In this document: positions 22,622-26,488 of the stretch, piece after piece
How the letters are laid out: each line of letters begins with the position of its first letter
Numbering within the stretch: the first letter of the stretch is position 1
Virus record (IMG/VR): IMGVR_UViG_3300027805_000075
Span: 1 to 26,488 of that record
DNA from: a virus
Strand: one strand, 5' to 3'
DNA length: 26,488 bases
Position numbers and translations under genes: made by a program
The notes under the pieces: model-generated
The model's input: only the letters and a program-made list of their open reading frames with translations
Told to the model about the DNA's origin: nothing
Databases searched by the model: none

Positions 22622-22787
22622 GAGAGTTATAGCCAGTTTGGCTGCCGTGTATCTGGCATTTGCGTTTATATTCGGAAATATAAATTCGCAGCAATGGAGC
22701 GAGGAAGGGCGATTTGCATGCGTGCTGCTATTTTGCGCAGCATTCCTAATTGTTATAATAACGAACAATGATAGTTCTAAGCGATAA
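22611..22787 (+). CDS. Small two-span membrane protein
   Basis: 58 residues: MLTKRVIASLAAVYLAFAFI begins the first membrane segment (about 6-21), then a short polar loop (NINSQQWSEEGR) and a second segment at about 35-51, with a Lys/Arg end. The start overlaps the coiled-coil gene by 11 nt and the end overlaps the DnaA-like gene by 20 nt. It may pair with the preceding anchored coiled-coil protein. No family recognised. Confidence 0.5.
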   Translation: MLTKRVIASLAAVYLAFAFIFGNINSQQWSEEGRFACVLLFCAAFLIVIITNNDSSKR

Positions 22788-23190
22788 CGGCGACCGCATC
22801 GACGTCATGGTCAACGACCAATGGTTTGCCAGCTTTAAAGATTGGCCGCAAGCCATACACTACCAGCACTATCTTAAACACGGCGGTTTGGGGACTGAAT
22901 TGGACAGATTGGGGCAAATTGTTTCCAATATCTATGGCCATAGCCCAGAGCGTTTAAAATCAAAATCTAAGCTTTCCGATTTATGCGAGGCGCGTGTAGT
23001 GTTTTCATTGATTGCGCGTTACGATTTGGAAAAAACGTTTAAAACCATTGGCGCTTGGATGAAGCGCGACCATTCAACGATTATGCACCATTTTAAAACA
23101 TACCACGATTGGCTTGCAATGCCGAATTATTACGGGAAGCAGCTTGAGAGATACGAGGCGTGTTTGAAAGTTTGGAAGGGGGGGAAATAG
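22768..23190 (+). CDS. DnaA domain IV-like DNA-binding protein
   Basis: A 140-residue protein whose second half resembles the DNA-binding domain IV of DnaA: SKLSDLCEARVVFSLIARYD at about 67-86, FKTIGAWMKRDHSTIMHHF at 91-109, with RDHST matching the DnaA signature (GxRDHxTVxH). There is no AAA+ ATPase part. The N-terminal 60 residues form a different, beta-rich domain. It is the last gene before the stretch with GGTCAC repeats, so it is a good candidate for an origin-recognition protein that recruits the primase-helicase encoded downstream. Alternatively it could act as a regulator that binds host DnaA boxes. Confidence 0.75.
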   Translation: MIVLSDNGDRIDVMVNDQWFASFKDWPQAIHYQHYLKHGGLGTELDRLGQIVSNIYGHSPERLKSKSKLSDLCEARVVFSLIARYDLEKTFKTIGAWMKRDHSTIMHHFKTYHDWLAMPNYYGKQLERYEACLKVWKGGK

Positions 23191-23191
23191 T

Positions 23192-23358
23192 GTGACCATG
23201 TGACCATTGACATACCCCCCTTATTTCTTATATACTATTATTTAGTTTAGGGGGGGGTGCCAAAAAACGGGTTTCAAAGGTCACAAAGGTCGCGAGGCTT
23301 GATTTTACTGGTGTTCAATGGTCACGCCAAAGGTCACGCATGGTTGCATTATGTTCAC
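23192..23358. other. Candidate replication origin with GGTCAC iterons
   Basis: Non-coding. GTGACC occurs at 23192 and 23200; its reverse complement GGTCAC at 23279, 23320 and 23332, each preceded by AAA or AAT. Degenerate copies are GGTCGC at 23288 and GTTCAC at 23353. Between the two orientations an inverted repeat ACCCCCC 23214-23220 / GGGGGGT 23252-23258 encloses 31 nt of A/T-rich sequence. An A/T-rich stretch with 16 A residues (23388-23403) follows. Repeats, A/T-rich DNA, a DnaA-like gene upstream and a primase-helicase downstream all fit an origin. Confidence 0.6.
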
Positions 23359-23433
23359 AAATCAATCTCTCTCTATTATCTTCGTAGAAAAAAAAAAAAA
23401 AAATTATAGTAAAATAAATAGGGATTCAGAGGT

Positions 23434-23441
23434 TATATTTG
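23434..23441 (+). promoter_or_regulatory. Candidate promoter of the structured leader RNA
   Basis: TATATTTG, an exact TAnnTTTG -7 box after the A/T-rich stretch. No clear -33 element. Transcription would start about 23447, just before the structured leader. Confidence 0.45.
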
Positions 23442-23452
23442 TGACGTTAACT

Positions 23453-23540
23453 GGAGCGTAGGAGGTTCCGAAAGTTAAAAGATATTGCCCTGTTGGATTT
23501 GTGTGCGCTCCTACCGCCGCAAATCTGATGGGGTTTTTTT
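23453..23540 (+). ncRNA. Structured leader RNA: attenuator with pseudoknot, or small RNA
   Basis: A 14-bp stem (23488-23501 with 23520-23533, four G-U pairs) is followed by seven T, the form of an intrinsic terminator, only 11 nt before the ATG at 23545. Its 18-nt loop (23502-23519) contains CGCTCCTAC, which can pair with GGAGCGTAGGAG at 23453-23464 in two competing ways (GGAGCGTA or GTAGGAG). This would make a pseudoknot. It lies 12 nt after a -7 box, so it is either a roughly 90-nt RNA or a switch controlling the genes downstream. Confidence 0.6.
23488..23540 (+). terminator. Intrinsic terminator/attenuator before the primase operon
   Basis: 14 consecutive pairs with an 18-nt loop and a T7 tail at 23534-23540. 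Being directly upstream of genes in the same direction, it would act as an attenuator unless it ends a separate RNA. Confidence 0.65.
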
Positions 23541-23544
23541 ATTT

Positions 23545-23838
23545 ATGACAAAAAAAGAAAAATTAAGAGCAGTAAACAGATTCCGCGAAGCTCTAAACGG
23601 AAACAATCAAAGCAAAATGTATGAGTATTATTTGTTCTATGATGTTGACATGCTAAGAATGTTGACCAATTTGGAGGTTGAACTATGGAAACAAGGTTAT
23701 CATATCAAAGAAAAAATATCTGAATTGATTACTAATTCAAATTTATTGAAATTAAATAATGATTTTTTGATAGAAAGATATAGGCTCACAAAAGAGTTAG
23801 ATTCAATAATAGACAGCGTCGAAAATGAAAACGACTAA
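23545..23838 (+). CDS. Small helical protein upstream of the primase
   Basis: 97 residues from the ATG at 23545. The longer frame from 23485 starts inside the terminator hairpin and is rejected. The protein is helical, Lys/Asn/Leu-rich (MTKKEKLRAVNRFREALNGN at the start, LIERYRLTKELDSIIDSVEN near the end) and A/T-rich relative to the primase gene. It overlaps the primase-helicase by 14 nt. No family recognised; a primase partner or host-directed protein are both possible. Confidence 0.55.
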   Translation: MTKKEKLRAVNRFREALNGNNQSKMYEYYLFYDVDMLRMLTNLEVELWKQGYHIKEKISELITNSNLLKLNNDFLIERYRLTKELDSIIDSVENEND

Positions 23839-26140
23839 AATATCCGTATTCGCTGGCGTGCTTGGAACGACAAAAGCCTTCGACCTGACATTGGAAGAGG
23901 TTGCAGAACGTCTTAAAACGTCATATAAGGCCGATATAGAGCATATTAGGACGCTTCCGAAGGTTGAGTACGACGAAGCGAAGAAAAAGCTTCACGCGGT
24001 CTTATTTGGAGGCATAGCGGTAAATAGAAACGATAACGACATACAGGAAGCCAGCGGGCTAATGATTACCGACTACGACCATTTACCCGAAGAGGATTAT
24101 AAACGCATTTGGGATAAACTGAAAAATGATAGCCACACGGTATTGATGTTTCGCAGCCCATCAGGTGACGGAATTAAAGCCGTTGTAAGTATTCCAAAAT
24201 CGAGTAAGGACGACTACCGCAAGAGATTTAAAGCATACGGCGATTATATAGACGAGCCGATGTTTTTTGATGTGAAAAATAGCAATATTAGCCGTTTGTG
24301 TTTTGTTTCGTACGATCCTGATTTATTCACCAATTATAACGCGCAGCCATTTACAGAAATTAACGAGCTGGAGCCATACAAACGAGCAGAACGCGCTGCC
24401 ATAATTCCGATAACCGACGAAGATAGGTTGATTGATATTGCTTTGAAATGGTTGAATAAAAACCACCCATACGGAAAGGGTAACCGTAATAATTCAGTAT
24501 TTCAGTTTGGCGGCGTTTGTTGCCGGATAGGTGTGAGCAAAGAAACATGTGAATACATAGCAACGACGCATTTGATAAACGACGATTTTGACCATAGCGA
24601 GGCAGCAGCTGCAATTCGTTCGGCATATCGAAGTAATGTGTTTAGCGAAGAGTTTTTTGAGGATGACCGGAAGCGTAAACAGATTGAAAACGCCATTCGT
24701 TCAAAAATACCAGCGCAGGAAATACAGCAGCGTTTTAGCGTTAATGACGAAGTGATAGCCGAAATTATGGGCAACACTACAAACGACATATTCTGGTCAA
24801 TTGATGGGAAGGGTAAAATATCAATAGACAGCCTAAAGTTTAAGAATTTCCTTGAAGATTCAGGATTTTTTAAATATTTCCCTGAAGGCGCTTTGATTCC
24901 AACATTTGTGAAGGTCAAATCAAATATTCTGTCATTCAGTTCGGCGGCGTTAATTAAAGAGTACATTCTGGAATATCTGGAAGAAAAAGAACCGTCTGTA
25001 TTCAATTATTGCACCAAAAACAGCGCATTGTTTACCGACCAGTTTTTAACGCTGCTAAAATCGATTGATGTTAAAATTTTACAGGACACCAAAGACACCG
25101 CGTTTATTCCATTTCTGAATGGGGTTTTAAAGGTTGACAAAGACAATACCAAGTTAATCAGCTACATTGATATTAATGGCTTTATTTGGGAGCGGCAAAT
25201 TATACAGCGCAACTGGAAGCAAACCGAGGTTATTGATAACGATTTTGCCGATTTGTGCTTGAAAGTCAGTGATAGTTACGAGGTGAGAATGCAAGCTCTA
25301 AGCACGGCGCTTGGTTATTTAATCCATAGTTACAAGGATAAGACACACCAAAAAGCCATAATTTTCAACGATCAGGAAATTGACGACAACCCAAACGGCG
25401 GAAGCGGTAAGTCGATAATGATTAACGCATTGAAAGCTTTTAAAAACGTGGTTGTTATTGACGGCAAAAAATACGACAATAAGGGCGATTTTGTTTACCA
25501 GCGAGTTAGTATTGATAGCCAAGTGTTAGCTTTTGATGACGTTCGCAGGAATTTTAATTTTGAGGATTTATTCCCATTGATTACCGAGGGAGTGACGGTT
25601 AACAGAAAAAATAAAGACGAAATATTTATCCCATTTGAGCGCAGCCCAAAGATATTGATTACTACTAACTACGTCATAAAAGGCACAGGGCATAGCCATG
25701 AGCGTAGGCGGCACGAAATAGAGTTTTACCAATATTTCAACGCAAAGCGCACCCCTATTATGGAGTACGGTAAGTTGTTGTTTGACGATTGGAGCGCAGA
25801 CGATTGGAACCGATTTGATAACTTCATGGTGTTTAACCTACAGAATTATTTAAGCTATGGGTTAATAAGCGCACCGCTTGAGAATGCCAGCCGTAAGCGT
25901 TATATACAGGAAACGTGCAGCGAGTTCGTGGAGTTTATAGAAGATTACCACTTTGACACCTATTCGCCGATATACTATAAAACTTTATTGGCTGCATTTG
26001 TGGAATCAAATAAGGAGTTTAGCAAGCTGACAGCTAAGAAATGGGGAACTTGGATGAAAATATTTATTGAGAATGATGGGCGTGACTGGCACGTTGAGAA
26101 AGACCGAGGCGGTCACTACATAAAATTATTAACAAATTAG
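23825..26140 (+). CDS. Primase-helicase: VirE_N domain plus SF3-type helicase
   Basis: Main replication enzyme. The 771 residues begin with a VirE_N/BT4734-like primase region: SGLMITDYDHLPEED with D83 and D85 as probable metal ligands, and SPSGDGIKAVVSIP at 111-124. A PriCT-like middle follows (about 200-290). The helicase part has Walker A NGGSGKS at 524-530, Walker B VLAFDD at 567-572, and the ILITTN sensor at 610-615 with the RRR near 627-629 as a possible arginine finger. Domain order and length suit D5-like replication proteins of Bacteroidota phages. No DNA polymerase gene was found, so host polymerase is presumably recruited. Confidence 0.85.
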   Translation: MKTTKISVFAGVLGTTKAFDLTLEEVAERLKTSYKADIEHIRTLPKVEYDEAKKKLHAVLFGGIAVNRNDNDIQEASGLMITDYDHLPEEDYKRIWDKLKNDSHTVLMFRSPSGDGIKAVVSIPKSSKDDYRKRFKAYGDYIDEPMFFDVKNSNISRLCFVSYDPDLFTNYNAQPFTEINELEPYKRAERAAIIPITDEDRLIDIALKWLNKNHPYGKGNRNNSVFQFGGVCCRIGVSKETCEYIATTHLINDDFDHSEAAAAIRSAYRSNVFSEEFFEDDRKRKQIENAIRSKIPAQEIQQRFSVNDEVIAEIMGNTTNDIFWSIDGKGKISIDSLKFKNFLEDSGFFKYFPEGALIPTFVKVKSNILSFSSAALIKEYILEYLEEKEPSVFNYCTKNSALFTDQFLTLLKSIDVKILQDTKDTAFIPFLNGVLKVDKDNTKLISYIDINGFIWERQIIQRNWKQTEVIDNDFADLCLKVSDSYEVRMQALSTALGYLIHSYKDKTHQKAIIFNDQEIDDNPNGGSGKSIMINALKAFKNVVVIDGKKYDNKGDFVYQRVSIDSQVLAFDDVRRNFNFEDLFPLITEGVTVNRKNKDEIFIPFERSPKILITTNYVIKGTGHSHERRRHEIEFYQYFNAKRTPIMEYGKLLFDDWSADDWNRFDNFMVFNLQNYLSYGLISAPLENASRKRYIQETCSEFVEFIEDYHFDTYSPIYYKTLLAAFVESNKEFSKLTAKKWGTWMKIFIENDGRDWHVEKDRGGHYIKLLTN

Positions 26141-26144
26141 GTTC

Positions 26145-26152
26145 TATATTTG
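26145..26152 (+). promoter_or_regulatory. Candidate promoter before the HNH gene
   Basis: TATATTTG, an exact TAnnTTTG -7 box in the 16-bp gap after the primase stop, ending 4 nt before the ATG at 26157. It probably drives HNH and, across the circular junction, the terminase genes. No clear -33 TTG. Confidence 0.55.
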
Positions 26153-26156
26153 CAAC

Positions 26157-26488
26157 ATGCCAACCATTAACAAGAGAACTACCAAGCCTAAAGGCGAGCA
26201 TCAAGGCCGCCGATTCTATCATGCAGGTTACCAGACGCAAGAATGGCGTGCGATACGTCGGCAAGTTTTGCAGCATGAGCCGTTGTGCCGTGACTGCAAA
26301 GCCAAAGGAATTGTTAAGGTTGCCAACGTCATAGACCATATCAAACCAGTTCGCTTAGGTGGTGAGTTTTGGGAAACAACTAACATGCAGCCGTTATGTA
26401 CGTCGTGCCATAATAGCAAGTCGGCTTACGAATCGAAAGGTATTAACCCGGTAGGGGGTAAATTTTCTACAGAGGTGGACGGCAAAAC
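26157..26488 (+). CDS. HNH endonuclease (continues at 1-43)
   Basis: The first 110 residues are in this window; if the molecule is circular the frame continues into position 1 and stops at 41-43, giving 124 residues. Motif residues: CRDC, then VIDHIKPVRLGG with the HNH histidine in DHI, and MQPLCTSCHNSKSAYE with the CxxCHN part, so the metal-binding cysteines and catalytic histidine are present. HNH proteins beside terminases (as HK97 gp74) assist terminase cleavage at cos sites, so cos packaging is plausible. The ATG follows an exact -7 box by 4 nt. Confidence 0.88.
   Translation, partial: MPTINKRTTKPKGEHQGRRFYHAGYQTQEWRAIRRQVLQHEPLCRDCKAKGIVKVANVIDHIKPVRLGGEFWETTNMQPLCTSCHNSKSAYESKGINPVGGKFSTEVDGK

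Noticed and set aside
23388-23403. Run of 16 A as a functional element
   Set aside because: It may be part of an A/T-rich unwinding zone, but homopolymer length is prone to sequencing error, so I give it no separate role.
23485-23544. N-terminal extension of the 23545 gene reading through the terminator hairpin
   Set aside because: It starts at a TTG within the stem, and the segment is better explained as structured RNA.
24502-25005. 167-residue - strand reading frame inside the primase gene
   Set aside because: It is fully opposite a strongly supported gene, with no promoter, neighbour or recognisable motif.
1-26488. Integrase, large repressor, attachment site, tRNA genes, insertion sequences and CRISPR arrays
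   Set aside because: I looked on both strands and saw no support for any of them.

Overview
The window looks like a complete, circularly permuted genome of a small tailed phage with a long non-contractile (siphovirus-type) tail, infecting a member of the Bacteroidota. The strongest sign of completeness is at the ends: the HNH endonuclease reading frame that runs off position 26488 continues in frame at position 1 and stops at 41-43, where its TGA overlaps the ATG of the small terminase gene. The host phylum is inferred from three things: promoters of the Bacteroidota type (TAnnTTTG -7 boxes) in most of the intergenic gaps, general lack of Shine-Dalgarno sequences, and a VirE_N-type primase-helicase. 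No integrase, large repressor, tRNA or CRISPR array was seen, so I infer a lytic phage.

Layout. (1) 26157-26488 plus 1-8540, + strand: HNH endonuclease, small and large terminase, portal, prohead protease, HK97-fold major capsid protein, head-tail connectors, tail completion protein, tail tube, and a tail assembly chaperone pair expressed by a -1 ribosomal frameshift at GGGAAAG. (2) 8537-15981, + strand: DUF3168-like protein, tape measure, a large distal tail protein, fibre proteins and a lectin-like candidate receptor-binding protein. (3) 15968-17012, + strand: a compact lysis cassette of four overlapping genes (two holin candidates, a 41-residue basic protein, and an endolysin candidate with an L,D-transpeptidase-like motif). 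(4) 19127-16989, - strand: an operon with a RecE-like PD-(D/E)XK exonuclease, a RecT-like annealing protein and three small unknowns. (5) 19167-26140, + strand: a small HTH protein, an SF2 helicase with a zinc ribbon, a VRR-NUC nuclease, a run of small accessory genes, a stand-alone DnaA domain IV-like protein, a non-coding stretch with GGTCAC repeats that is a likely origin, a structured RNA leader, and a VirE_N primase fused to an SF3 helicase. No DNA polymerase was found, so replication presumably uses the host polymerase.

How it fits together. The - strand recombination operon and the + strand replication operon diverge from a 39-bp region (19128-19166) where two promoters interlock in an inverted repeat. 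A second promoter closely similar to the one at 19129 lies at 21187. Two structural-gene promoters (before the portal gene and before the first fibre gene) share a TTGTTAACG element exactly 20 nt upstream of the -7 box. In most of these promoters the -7 box ends 4-5 nt before the ATG, which predicts leaderless or nearly leaderless transcripts. The points most worth a second look are the candidate origin with its DnaA-like protein, the attenuator/pseudoknot RNA at 23453-23540, the leaderless promoter family, and the frameshift signal. All functional names rest on motifs read by eye, with no database search.
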